A stretch of 26,308 bases of DNA from an uncultured Lachnospiraceae bacterium (GTDB lineage Bacteria > Bacillota > Clostridia > Lachnospirales > Lachnospiraceae), in contig CAJURF010000049.1 in NCBI GenBank assembly GCA_910588825.1, positions 1 through 26,308 on the forward strand. Reading direction: 5' to 3'. The notes under the pieces are model-generated. The model saw only the letters and a program-made list of their open reading frames with translations, made no database searches and was not told where the DNA came from. Positions 15,247 through 23,549 of the stretch are shown here, piece after piece. Position numbers and translations under genes: made by a program. The number at the start of each line of letters is the position of its first letter. Position 1 is the stretch's first letter.

Positions 15247-15408
15247 ATGTCTCAAAAAAGTCGGAAAATAATAGCTGCCCTTATCTTGCTGGTGATTCTC
15301 ACAATGCTCCTGAGCTCCTGCACCAATGAACAGGCAGAAGATGTGGGGGAGCTGGTGCTGCAAAGTGGCGGCTGTATAGACGAAAATAGATTTCTGATGT
15401 ACATTTAG
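15247..15408 (+). CDS. Small lipoprotein, 53 residues
   Basis: The ATG at 15247 follows GAGAGGAAA at a somewhat long spacing. The protein has a basic start (MSQKSRK), a hydrophobic stretch and a lipobox LLSSC, giving a predicted lipid-modified Cys at residue 25 and a mature peptide of only about 29 residues that ends in LMYI. It may be a genuine small lipoprotein or the 5' end of a truncated gene. No family was recognised. It follows the DtxR-like regulator by 123 bases and precedes malQ. Confidence 0.6.
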   Translation: MSQKSRKIIAALILLVILTMLLSSCTNEQAEDVGELVLQSGGCIDENRFLMYI

Positions 15409-15500
15409 CTGGAAAAATGGTAAAATATAGCACATAACGAGAACAATGTGTCAGTATAATATGATATTGTGTACACTTAGAAACAAGGGGGTAAACCGTT

Positions 15501-16979
15501 ATGCGCGCAAGTGGCGTATTATTGCCGATTTCCAGTCTGCCGTCCAAATACGGGATTGGATGTTTTTCCAGAGAAGCTTATGAATTTGTGGATTTTTTGA
15601 TCTCAGCGGGACAGAAGTACTGGCAGATTCTGCCTTTGGGTCCCACCAGTTATGGGGACTCCCCATACCAGTCTTTTTCCACTTTTGCCGGAAATCCTTA
15701 TTTTATTGATCTGGAAGTGCTTATAAAAGATGGTCTGCTGACGAAAGAGGAAGTGGAGTCTGTGGACTGGGGCGGACACGAAAGTTATGTGGATTTTGAA
15801 AAGATTTATGAATCCCGCTCAAAGATTCTGCGAAAAGCCTATGACCGTTATGACCTGGAACGGGATGAGGAGTATGGGATTTTTGTCAGGGAGAACGGTT
15901 TCTGGCTGGAGGATTACTGTCTGTATATGGCCATTAAAGATGAACAGGGGGGCACCAGTTGGAGTCAATGGCCCCAGGAGCTGAGAAACCGTCACCCGGC
16001 GGCTCTGCAGGAGTGCAGGGAGAAGCTGGAGGATGCCATTTCCTTCTACCGCTTCCGCCAATATTTATTTAAAAAGCAGTGGAACTGGCTGAAAAATTAT
16101 GCCAATCAAAACGGCGTGAAGATTATTGGGGATATTCCCATTTATGTGGCTTTTGACAGTGCAGATACCTGGGCCAACCCGCTGTTGTTCCAATTTGATG
16201 AGAACAATGAGCCGGTGGCTGTGGCCGGATGCCCTCCAGATGGATTCTCCGCAGATGGACAGCTTTGGGGGAATCCCCTCTACAGCTGGGAATATCACCG
16301 CTCCACAGAATACAGCTGGTGGCTGCAGCGGCTGTCTTACAGCCTGTCCATGTACGATGTGGTGCGCATCGACCATTTCCGGGGCTTTGATGAATATTAT
16401 TCCATTCCTTACGGGGATGAGACGGCCAGGTATGGACACTGGGAGAAAGGTCCCGGAGTGGAGCTGTTTCATCTGCTGAAAGAGAAGATGGGAGATGTGG
16501 CGCTGATTGCTGAGGATCTGGGGATGATATCGGACAGCGTGCGCCAGCTGGTCAAAGATACCGGGTTCCCGGGGATGAAAGTTCTGCAGTTTGCTTTTGA
16601 TAACACAGAGAACAGCGACTATCTGCCCCATAATATTGACCGCAATTGTGTGATTTACACAGGCACCCATGACAACGATACAGTGAAAGGCTGGTATGAG
16701 ACTGCCAATGAGCACGATTTATGGCAGGCACGGCAATACATGAACAACGAAGACCACGATATGGAGACTTCCATCTGGGATATGATCCGTCTGGCCATGT
16801 CCAGTGTAGCCGATCTGGCTGTGGTGCCTATGCAGGATTATCTTTGTCTGGGCAGTGAGGCGCGGATGAATACGCCTTCCACATTGGGTGATAATTGGAA
16901 ATGGCGCCTGGCCAGAAATCAGATCAGTCATGAAGTGATTGAGAAAATGAGGCTTTTGGTGAGGATTTACCGCAGATAG
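15501..16979 (+). CDS. malQ: 4-alpha-glucanotransferase (amylomaltase, GH77)
   Basis: 492 residues, the standard length. It begins RASGVLLPISSLPSKYGIG, the family N-terminus, after the ribosome binding site AAGGGGGT. Catalytic residues: nucleophile Asp291 in VRIDHFRGF, acid/base Glu338 in AEDLG, and stabilising Asp391 in GTHDNDT; IGDIPIYVAFDSADTW is also typical. The enzyme transfers alpha-1,4-glucan segments between maltodextrins and acts in glycogen or maltodextrin use in the cytosol. It has no neighbouring glycogen or maltose genes here. It ends nine bases before the ABC exporter gene. Confidence 0.97.
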   Translation: MRASGVLLPISSLPSKYGIGCFSREAYEFVDFLISAGQKYWQILPLGPTSYGDSPYQSFSTFAGNPYFIDLEVLIKDGLLTKEEVESVDWGGHESYVDFEKIYESRSKILRKAYDRYDLERDEEYGIFVRENGFWLEDYCLYMAIKDEQGGTSWSQWPQELRNRHPAALQECREKLEDAISFYRFRQYLFKKQWNWLKNYANQNGVKIIGDIPIYVAFDSADTWANPLLFQFDENNEPVAVAGCPPDGFSADGQLWGNPLYSWEYHRSTEYSWWLQRLSYSLSMYDVVRIDHFRGFDEYYSIPYGDETARYGHWEKGPGVELFHLLKEKMGDVALIAEDLGMISDSVRQLVKDTGFPGMKVLQFAFDNTENSDYLPHNIDRNCVIYTGTHDNDTVKGWYETANEHDLWQARQYMNNEDHDMETSIWDMIRLAMSSVADLAVVPMQDYLCLGSEARMNTPSTLGDNWKWRLARNQISHEVIEKMRLLVRIYRR

Positions 16980-16988
16980 GATGGGACT

Positions 16989-18737
16989 ATGAGAAAGTTA
17001 TTGCGATATTTGCGGGGATATATCAGGGAAACTATTTTAGCCCCGCTGTTCAAAATGCTGGAGGCAAGTTTTGAGCTGATTGTGCCGCTGGTTACAGCGC
17101 AGATTATCGATGTGGGTATCCGCACCCAGGATACTGGTTTTATCTGGAAAATGTGCCTGGTCATGGTGGCTCTGGGGGTGATCGGCCTGGTGTGCTCTCT
17201 CACAGCTCAATATTTTTCGGCGAAAGCGGCCATGGGGTTCAGTACGGCACTGCGAAAAGATTTGTTTGCCCATATCAGCAGCCTGTCTTATCGGGAACTG
17301 GATGCCGTTGGAACCCCCACCTTGATTACCCGTATGACCAGCGATGTGAATCAGGCGCAGACCGGGGTGAATCTGGTTCTGCGGCTGTTTCTGCGCTCTC
17401 CGTTTATTGTAATCGGGGCTTTGATTATGGCTTTTTCCATTGATGTGCCTGTGGCGATGGTATTTCTTGCGGCAGTGCCTTTGATCTCCCTGGTGATCTA
17501 TTTTATTATGCGCTGGACGGTTCCCATTTACAAGGATGTGCAGAAGATGCTGGACCGTATCTCCAGGCTTACCCGGGAAAATCATGTGGGGGCCCGTGTG
17601 GTGCGGGCTTTTGGCAGACAGCAGGAGGAAATCCGTGAGTTTGACCAGGCAGACAGCCTGTTTACCCGGACCCAGATGTCAGCAGGCAAGATTTCTGCTC
17701 TGTTAAATCCACTGACATACGTGATTATGAATCTGGCAATTGTGGCGATTTTGTGGGCGGGAAGCAGGCAGGTGGATGCCGGGCGGCTGACCCAGGGGGA
17801 AGTGACGGCGCTGGTTAATTATATGACCCAGATTCTTCTGGCTCTTCTGGCCCTTGCCAATCTGATTGTGGCAGTCACCAAAGCGGCGGCCTCCGGGGTG
17901 CGCCTCAACGAAATATTTGATATGAATCCTTCACTGAAAGATGAGGCCCAGCAGGAGATCAAGTCCAGTTTTGCCGGAAGCCGGGTGGTGTTTTCCAATG
18001 TGGATTTTTCTTATACCCATTCCGGCGCTCCGGCGCTGGCGGGGATTACTTTTTCGGCAGAAAAAGGAGAAGTAGTTGGGATTATCGGGGGTACCGGCAG
18101 CGGGAAATCCACGCTGGTCAATCTGATCCCCCGATTTTACGATGTATCCTCGGGAAAGGTGGAGGTGGACGGATATCCGGCAGACCGATACCCGTTAAAA
18201 CAGCTGAGAGAGAAAGTGGGGGTGGTTCCCCAGCGGGCGGTTTTGTTTAAAGGAACCATACGGGAGAATCTGCGCTGGGGGAAAGAAGACGCCACGGAGG
18301 AAGAGATGTACCGGGCATTGGAGGCGGCCCAGGCCCTGGAGTTTGTGGAAAAAATGGAAGGGAAGCTGGACGCGCCAGTGGCCCAGGGGGGAAGAAATCT
18401 GTCAGGCGGCCAGCGCCAGCGGCTGACCATTGCCCGGGCCCTGGTGCGCAATCCGGAGATTCTGATTTTGGATGACAGTGCTTCCGCGCTGGATTACGCC
18501 ACAGATGCGGCTCTGCGCCGGGCTCTGCGGGAACAGTCACGGCAGGCAGGACAGGAGATGACGGTATTTCTCGTCTCTCAGCGGGCGGCATCAGTGAAAC
18601 AGGCGGACAAGATTCTGGTATTGGACGACGGCCGTCTGGCAGGGGCAGGCACCCATGGGGAATTGCTGGAGAGCTGTCAGGTTTATAAAGAAATCTGTCT
18701 GTCCCAGCTGTCTGAGAAGGAGGTGGCGGCCACATGA
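16989..18737 (+). CDS. Heterodimeric ABC exporter, subunit with degenerate nucleotide site
   Basis: 582 residues: a six-helix membrane domain (about 15-310) fused to an ATPase domain. Walker A is GGTGSGKST (Lys373) and the signature is the canonical LSGGQRQR. After Walker B (LILDD, Asp495) the catalytic Glu is replaced by Asp496, and the H-loop His by Gln531 (LVSQRAAS). These changes mark the degenerate half of heterodimeric exporters such as LmrCD, BmrCD and TM287/288. The partner follows with a 4-base ATGA overlap. Family members export drugs, lipids or peptides; the substrate cannot be told. Confidence 0.93.
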   Translation: MRKLLRYLRGYIRETILAPLFKMLEASFELIVPLVTAQIIDVGIRTQDTGFIWKMCLVMVALGVIGLVCSLTAQYFSAKAAMGFSTALRKDLFAHISSLSYRELDAVGTPTLITRMTSDVNQAQTGVNLVLRLFLRSPFIVIGALIMAFSIDVPVAMVFLAAVPLISLVIYFIMRWTVPIYKDVQKMLDRISRLTRENHVGARVVRAFGRQQEEIREFDQADSLFTRTQMSAGKISALLNPLTYVIMNLAIVAILWAGSRQVDAGRLTQGEVTALVNYMTQILLALLALANLIVAVTKAAASGVRLNEIFDMNPSLKDEAQQEIKSSFAGSRVVFSNVDFSYTHSGAPALAGITFSAEKGEVVGIIGGTGSGKSTLVNLIPRFYDVSSGKVEVDGYPADRYPLKQLREKVGVVPQRAVLFKGTIRENLRWGKEDATEEEMYRALEAAQALEFVEKMEGKLDAPVAQGGRNLSGGQRQRLTIARALVRNPEILILDDSASALDYATDAALRRALREQSRQAGQEMTVFLVSQRAASVKQADKILVLDDGRLAGAGTHGELLESCQVYKEICLSQLSEKEVAAT

Positions 18738-20491
18738 AAAAATCGGAAAGAATCCGCCAGCGAAAGACCATATCCCGGGTGCTGGCGTATATCCGGCCAT
18801 ACAGGCTGAAGATTGCAGTTATGCTGGTGTTCGCCATGATTACAGTGGGATTAACCTTATATGCACCGGTACTCATCGGCCAGGGTGTAGATCAGATTGT
18901 GGGGCCGGGGCAGGTGGATTATGGAAAGCTGTGGCAGATTCTGTTCACCCTGGCAGTGGTTATCGGTGCCACGGCGCTGCTTCAGTGGATGATGAATCTG
19001 TTGACCAATCAGGTTACTTACCATGTGGTGGAGGATATCCGCAGCCGGGCGTTCACCCATTTGCAGCAGGTGCCGGTCAGCTATGTGGACCAGAGCCAGC
19101 CCGGGGATATTTTAAGCCGTGTTGTCACAGATGTTGGGCAGTTTTCAGATGGTCTTTTGATGGGATTTACCCAGTTGTTTACAGGAATCGCGGCTATACT
19201 GGGAACGATCGGGTTTATGATTTCCCTGAACGGCAGCATTGCCCTGCTGGTGGTGGTTCTGACTCCGGTATCTCTGTTTGTGGCCAGTTTTATTGCCAGC
19301 CGGACATTTTCCATGTTCCAGGTACAGTCAGAGAAGCGGGCGGATATGACTTCTCTGGTGGAAGAACTGGTGGGCGGCCAGCGGGTGGTCCAGGCATTCT
19401 CCTATGAGGAAAGGGGAATGGAGCGGTTTGACAAAATCAATGAGGAATTGAGAACCTGCGGGATTAAAGCTTTGTTCTTTTCCTCTATTACCAACCCATC
19501 TACCCGGTTTGTCAATGGACTGGTGTATACAGGGGTGAGTATCTTAGGGGCGTTCATTGTAATTGGGGGCGGCATGAGCGTGGGACAGCTGATTAGTTTT
19601 CTCAATTATGCCAACCAGTACACGAAACCGTTCAATGAGATCTCCGGCGTGATCACAGAACTGGAAAATGCGCTGGCATGCGCCAAACGGATTTTTGATT
19701 TTCTGGAGACTCCCGTTGAGGAGCCGGATGATCCCCATGCCCAGGTGTTGGAAATGCCAGACGGAAGTGTGGATATTGATAAGGTGAGCTTTTCTTATCG
19801 TCCGGATACGCCGCTTCTGCAGGATATTACCATACAGGTGAAGCCGGGGCAGAGAATTGCCATTGTAGGACCCACCGGATGCGGCAAAACCACCATGATC
19901 AATCTGTTGATGCGTTTCTACGATGTCAATGGAGGGGAAATCCGTGTCAGCGGTTATCCGGTGAGACAGCTGACCAGGGATTCACTGCGGAGGAATTTCG
20001 GAATGGTACTTCAGGAGACCTGGCTGAAGGCGGGAACCATTGCCCAGAATATCGCGTATGGAAAGCCGGACGCTTCCCGTGAGGAGATTGAACAGGCGGC
20101 CCGGCAGGCCCATGCCCACGGATTTATCCAGAGGATGAAGGATGGGTATGATACGTGGATTGTGGAGGACGGGGAAAATATTTCCCAGGGGCAAAAACAG
20201 CTCTTGTGTATCGCCCGGGTGATGCTCATGCGTCCGCCCATGCTGATTCTGGATGAAGCCACGTCGTCCATTGATACGAGAACAGAGATCCGGGTGCAGC
20301 AGGCATTTGAACAGCTGATGGAAGGACGGACCAGTTTTGTGGTGGCCCATCGTCTGTCAACCATACAGACTGCGGACCGGATTCTGGTTATGAAGGATGG
20401 AAATATTATTGAGCAGGGAACACATGAGGAATTGCTGGCTGAGGGAGGATTTTATGCAAAATTGTACGCCAGCCAGTTTGCACAGTCGTAG
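18734..20491 (+). CDS. Heterodimeric ABC exporter, subunit with canonical catalytic residues
   Basis: 585 residues with a membrane domain (about 25-325) and an ATPase domain. Walker A is GPTGCGKTT, Walker B LILDEATSS with catalytic Glu508, and the H-loop has His539 (VVAHRLSTIQ). Its signature is altered to ISQGQKQ (483-489) instead of LSGGQ. Because each ATP site uses the Walker motifs of one subunit and the signature of the other, the altered signature falls in the same site as the partner's missing Glu and His, leaving one good site and one dead site. This is the usual asymmetric exporter design. Start overlaps the partner stop. Confidence 0.94.
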   Translation: MKKSERIRQRKTISRVLAYIRPYRLKIAVMLVFAMITVGLTLYAPVLIGQGVDQIVGPGQVDYGKLWQILFTLAVVIGATALLQWMMNLLTNQVTYHVVEDIRSRAFTHLQQVPVSYVDQSQPGDILSRVVTDVGQFSDGLLMGFTQLFTGIAAILGTIGFMISLNGSIALLVVVLTPVSLFVASFIASRTFSMFQVQSEKRADMTSLVEELVGGQRVVQAFSYEERGMERFDKINEELRTCGIKALFFSSITNPSTRFVNGLVYTGVSILGAFIVIGGGMSVGQLISFLNYANQYTKPFNEISGVITELENALACAKRIFDFLETPVEEPDDPHAQVLEMPDGSVDIDKVSFSYRPDTPLLQDITIQVKPGQRIAIVGPTGCGKTTMINLLMRFYDVNGGEIRVSGYPVRQLTRDSLRRNFGMVLQETWLKAGTIAQNIAYGKPDASREEIEQAARQAHAHGFIQRMKDGYDTWIVEDGENISQGQKQLLCIARVMLMRPPMLILDEATSSIDTRTEIRVQQAFEQLMEGRTSFVVAHRLSTIQTADRILVMKDGNIIEQGTHEELLAEGGFYAKLYASQFAQS

Positions 20492-20541
20492 ACTTGTATA
20501 CGGAAGGTTTTGGCCGTCATACAGTTTCGTAAGGGGGCAGG

Positions 20542-20958
20542 ATGAATAGAAAATCTACTTATTATGTACGGATTCTGGCAGGCGGATATTTGCTGTATCT
20601 GGGATATTCTCTGGTGAAATCAACGTTGACAGAGCATCTGACGAAGGTTTATCTGGCCTTTGGACTGGTGTTTGCCGGGCTTGGACTGGTGATCGGCGGT
20701 TCGGCACTGCTGGCTGTCCACCGGATTGAGAAAGAAGAACGGGAAGGCGCAGGGAATCAGGAGCCTTATGAGGGGGAGCCGCCGGAAGAAAATACAGGAT
20801 TATTAGAGGAAACCAAGGATAAAGAAAAACTCTCCATACAGGAGGACACGAAAGACGATGAGGCTGTTCCGGAGCAGGAAGAGTTGAGAGACGACGGGGA
20901 TACTCCGGTACAGGAAGATGGGAAAACAGTGCCGCAGCAGGAGGAGCAGACATCATAG
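20542..20958 (+). CDS. Small membrane protein with acidic cytoplasmic or extracellular tail
   Basis: 138 residues with a good ribosome binding site (AAGGGGGCAGG). Two membrane segments (about 9-26 and 37-59) are followed by an 80-residue Glu/Asp/Gln-rich tail with Pro that is probably disordered. No known domain was recognised. It follows the ABC exporter by 50 bases, with an imperfect hairpin (TGTAT-ACGG/CCGT-ATACA, 20496-20525) between them, and precedes the phosphorylase gene by 20 bases. It is likely in the same operon as the nucleoside genes. Confidence 0.75.
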   Translation: MNRKSTYYVRILAGGYLLYLGYSLVKSTLTEHLTKVYLAFGLVFAGLGLVIGGSALLAVHRIEKEEREGAGNQEPYEGEPPEENTGLLEETKDKEKLSIQEDTKDDEAVPEQEELRDDGDTPVQEDGKTVPQQEEQTS

Positions 20959-20978
20959 GAGAAGGAGGAAAAAGTACA

Positions 20979-21812
20979 GTGAACGTAGTTTATGATAAAT
21001 TGATGAAATGTTACGAAAGTTTTCAGAAACGAATCCGCTTTCGGCCGGAGATTGCTCTGATTCTTGGGTCAGGGCTGGGGGATTATGCGGAGGGAATCCA
21101 GGTGGAGGAGGTTCTGGATTACCATCATATAGAAGGATTCCCTGTGTCCACGGTTCCAGGACACAAAGGAAGATTTGTATTCGGTTATGTGCGGGATGTG
21201 CCTGTGGTGATCATGCAGGGCAGGGTGCACTATTATGAAGGATATGACATCAGCGATGTGGTGCTGCCCGTGCGGCTGATGAAACTCATGGGTGCTGAGA
21301 CACTGTTTTTGACGAATGCAGCCGGGGGAATTGGAGAAGGCTTTCAGGCCGGTGATTTTATGCTGATTACCGATCAGATCGCCAGTTTTGTTCCATCTCC
21401 GCTTAGGGGGCCCAATATGGATGAGCTGGGAGTGCGGTTTCCAGATATGAGTGAGATTTACAACAGGGAACTGTGCACAGTAATCAGAGGCGCAGCGGCA
21501 GATCTGGAGATTCCTCTGCGGCAGGGGGTCTATATCCAGCTGTCAGGGCCCAGCTATGAATCCCCCCATGAAGTACAGATGTGTAAGATTCTGGGGGCAG
21601 ATGCGGTGGGCATGAGCACGGCCTGCGAGGCTGTGGCTGCCAACCACATGGGAATGAAAATCTGCGGGATTTCCTGTATTTCCAATCTGGCCTGCGGCAT
21701 TGCCGACCACCCCCTTACCCATAAAGAGGTCCAGGACACGGCAGACCGGGTGGCGCCGCTTTTTAAACGGTTGATTACAGAATCCATCGTGCGTATGGGA
21801 AAGTTGAACTAA
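20979..21812 (+). CDS. punA: Purine-nucleoside phosphorylase (trimeric, PNP/MTAP class)
   Basis: 277 residues with a GTG start seven bases or so after GGAGGAAAAA. Motifs: LILGSGLGDYAE (phosphate site), GHKGRFVFG, MQGRVHYYEGYD, LTNAAGGI, GPSYESPHEV and MSTACEAVAANHMGM. ISCISNLACG places Asn at the base-recognition position that selects 6-oxopurines (inosine, guanosine) rather than the Asp of methylthioadenosine phosphorylases. It cleaves purine nucleosides with phosphate to base plus (deoxy)ribose-1-phosphate in the cytosol. The next gene, mtnA, starts 13 bases later. Confidence 0.95.
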   Translation: MNVVYDKLMKCYESFQKRIRFRPEIALILGSGLGDYAEGIQVEEVLDYHHIEGFPVSTVPGHKGRFVFGYVRDVPVVIMQGRVHYYEGYDISDVVLPVRLMKLMGAETLFLTNAAGGIGEGFQAGDFMLITDQIASFVPSPLRGPNMDELGVRFPDMSEIYNRELCTVIRGAAADLEIPLRQGVYIQLSGPSYESPHEVQMCKILGADAVGMSTACEAVAANHMGMKICGISCISNLACGIADHPLTHKEVQDTADRVAPLFKRLITESIVRMGKLN

Positions 21813-21824
21813 AGGGATTCCCAA

Positions 21825-22868
21825 ATGAGAAATATAGCACTCAATGAGACAGGGGACCGGGTGGTAATTCTGGACCAGACCCGGCTGCCTGGCAGTGTAA
21901 CGTATCTGGAACTGGGCACGGCAGAGGAAATTTATGACGCTATCCGGCGGCTGAAGGTACGGGGAGCGCCAGCCATCGGTATCTGCGCGGCGTTTGGCAT
22001 GTACGTGCTGTCTCTGTCCATGCCACGGGAAAGTTATGAGGAATTTTCCAAAGAGTTCTCCAGAGTGAAAGAATACATCGGCAGTTCCCGGCCCACAGCG
22101 GTGAATCTGGGATGGGCTCTGCAGCGGATGGAGAGAGTCGTGTCAGAGTATCCAGGAGCTCCGGTTTCGGAGATCTGTGTGAAATTAAAAGAAGAGGCGC
22201 TGGAGATTCAGCAGGAAGATATGGATATGTGCCGCAGGATCTCGGAATACGGACTGTCACTGATCAAAAACGGCGACGGAATCCTGACCCACTGCAACGC
22301 GGGGCCTCTGGCCACATCCCGGTATGGCACAGCTCTGGGGCCGCTTTTTCTGGGAAAAGAGCGGGGAATGGAATTCAAAGTGTTCGCCGATGAGACCCGT
22401 CCGCTTCTCCAGGGGGCACGTCTGACTTCCTATGAATTGGAACAGGGCGGGATTGATGTGACGCTTATCTGCGATAACATGGCTTCCATGGTGATGAAGA
22501 ACGGATGGGTGCAGGCATGTTTTGTGGGATGCGACCGGGTGGCGGCTAACGGAGATACGGCAAATAAGATCGGAACCAGCGGCGTGGCCATTCTGGCGGA
22601 TTATTACCACATACCGTTTTATGTGCTGGGCCCCAGTTCTACCATAGATTTGAACTGTCCCACCGGTGCAGACATTCCCATTGAACTGCGTCCGCCGGAG
22701 GAAATCAAAGAACAGTTTTATGAACAGCCCATGGCGCTGCCAAAGACGAAATGTTATAATCCGGCTTTTGATGTGACGGACCATTCTCTGATTACAGCCA
22801 TTGTCACAGACCAGGGAATCTTCCGGGCGCCCTATACCGAAAGTCTGGCGGGTATCACACAAATATAA
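21825..22868 (+). CDS. mtnA: S-methyl-5-thioribose-1-phosphate isomerase family protein
   Basis: 347 residues, usual length. The family motifs KVRGAPAIG, THCNAGPLATSRYGTALG with catalytic Cys157, GCDRVAANGDTANKIGTS with Asp237, and PVAF-like ending region are present. MtnA converts methylthioribose-1-phosphate to the ribulose form in methionine salvage or the related DHAP shunt for 5-deoxyribose. Other salvage genes are absent; the neighbour is a PNP that appears specific for 6-oxopurines. Because MtnA belongs to the same superfamily as ribose-1,5-bisphosphate isomerase and eIF2B subunits, action on another sugar-1-phosphate is possible. A ribosome binding site (AAAGGGAT) precedes the ATG. 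Confidence 0.93.
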   Translation: MRNIALNETGDRVVILDQTRLPGSVTYLELGTAEEIYDAIRRLKVRGAPAIGICAAFGMYVLSLSMPRESYEEFSKEFSRVKEYIGSSRPTAVNLGWALQRMERVVSEYPGAPVSEICVKLKEEALEIQQEDMDMCRRISEYGLSLIKNGDGILTHCNAGPLATSRYGTALGPLFLGKERGMEFKVFADETRPLLQGARLTSYELEQGGIDVTLICDNMASMVMKNGWVQACFVGCDRVAANGDTANKIGTSGVAILADYYHIPFYVLGPSSTIDLNCPTGADIPIELRPPEEIKEQFYEQPMALPKTKCYNPAFDVTDHSLITAIVTDQGIFRAPYTESLAGITQI

Positions 22869-22870
22869 TA

Positions 22871-22909
22871 AAAAACGGCGGAAGTCACGAATAATTCCGC
22901 CGTTTTTTT
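22871..22909. terminator. Bidirectional terminator between mtnA and vanZ-like gene
   Basis: AAAAACGGCGGAA (22871-22883) pairs with TTCCGCCGTTTTT (22895-22907) and has A- and T-runs on both sides, so it works for both convergent genes. The stop codon of the minus-strand gene (22885-22887) lies in the loop. Confidence 0.93.
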
Positions 22910-23400
22910 CTTTTTGGCAGGAGCAGCAGGAAGAACCAGCAGAAGATGCGGACAGCCAGGATACCGAAGAAAATGCCCACGCTGTCAATGGCCACATCCC
23001 GGGAGGAAGGCCCCCGTCCAGCCACAAAGGATTGATGGTATTCGTCCAGCCCGGCAAATCCCACGCAGATAATCCCTGCAACAAGCATCAGCGGGATTCC
23101 CCGGAGGCTGTATACATAGAAGGGAAATGATACGGCGATGGCAAGACAGAAATATTCGGTCATATGCGCCAGTTTCCGCACTTTCGGGTGGATCAGTTCT
23201 GCCTCGTAGGCCAGCTGGTACTCATCTTTGTACTCTCCTGCGATTCGGCTCTTCATTTCTACGATTTTGTAACTGACTTTAAAACTCAGACCTGCAGATA
23301 CCTCTCCGCTCTGCCCTGACAAGGTAAAGATCGCGTACATAATCAGTATGGCGGGGAGAAAGGAAAAGGGACGGATAACGTTTATCAGGAGTTCTCTCAT
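22885..23400 (-). CDS. VanZ-like family membrane protein
   Basis: 171 residues from the ATG at 23400; the frame is open upstream to 23496, but that part overlaps the promoter and the next ATGs lack ribosome binding sites. About four membrane segments are present with the VanZ motif RKLAHMTEYFCLA and the conserved DEYHQSFVAGRGPSSRDVAID loop. Related proteins include the teicoplanin-resistance accessory protein VanZ, but most genomic homologues are not in resistance clusters and their function is unknown. The protein ends in a Lys/Arg-rich tail. Divergent from thyA. Confidence 0.88.
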   Translation of the reverse strand: MRELLINVIRPFSFLPAILIMYAIFTLSGQSGEVSAGLSFKVSYKIVEMKSRIAGEYKDEYQLAYEAELIHPKVRKLAHMTEYFCLAIAVSFPFYVYSLRGIPLMLVAGIICVGFAGLDEYHQSFVAGRGPSSRDVAIDSVGIFFGILAVRIFCWFFLLLLPKRKKRRNYS

Positions 23401-23449
23401 ACGTAACACTTCTTTCTTAAAAAGATTTTTCATTTTCAAATACGCTTTC

Positions 23450-23478
23450 ATGATAGCATGAATCTGAAAAAAATGCAA
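23450..23478 (-). promoter_or_regulatory. Promoter of the vanZ-like gene
   Basis: Leftward TTGCAT (23473-23478), a 17-bp spacer and TATCAT (23450-23455). It abuts the divergent thyA promoter at a TGCAATTGCA palindrome. Confidence 0.55.
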
Positions 23479-23507
23479 TTGCACATCCCGGGGCACTGTA
23501 TTATAAT
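23479..23507 (+). promoter_or_regulatory. Promoter of thyA
   Basis: TTGCAC (23479-23484), a 17-bp spacer and a perfect TATAAT (23502-23507), about 40 bases before the thyA ATG. The -35 is weak. It lies back to back with the vanZ-like promoter. Confidence 0.6.
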
Positions 23508-23549
23508 AAAGTATGTTATGAAAAACGAAAAATGAAAGGAAGGATGCGG

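Noticed and set aside
22257..23084. 275-codon minus-strand open frame spanning mtnA and the vanZ-like gene
   Set aside because: It runs across two well-supported genes and their shared terminator in another frame; a chance open frame.
22885..23496. Longer VanZ-like protein starting at 23496
   Set aside because: The extra 32 residues overlap the promoter of this gene and are not hydrophobic or family-like; the ATG at 23400 begins the first membrane segment region.
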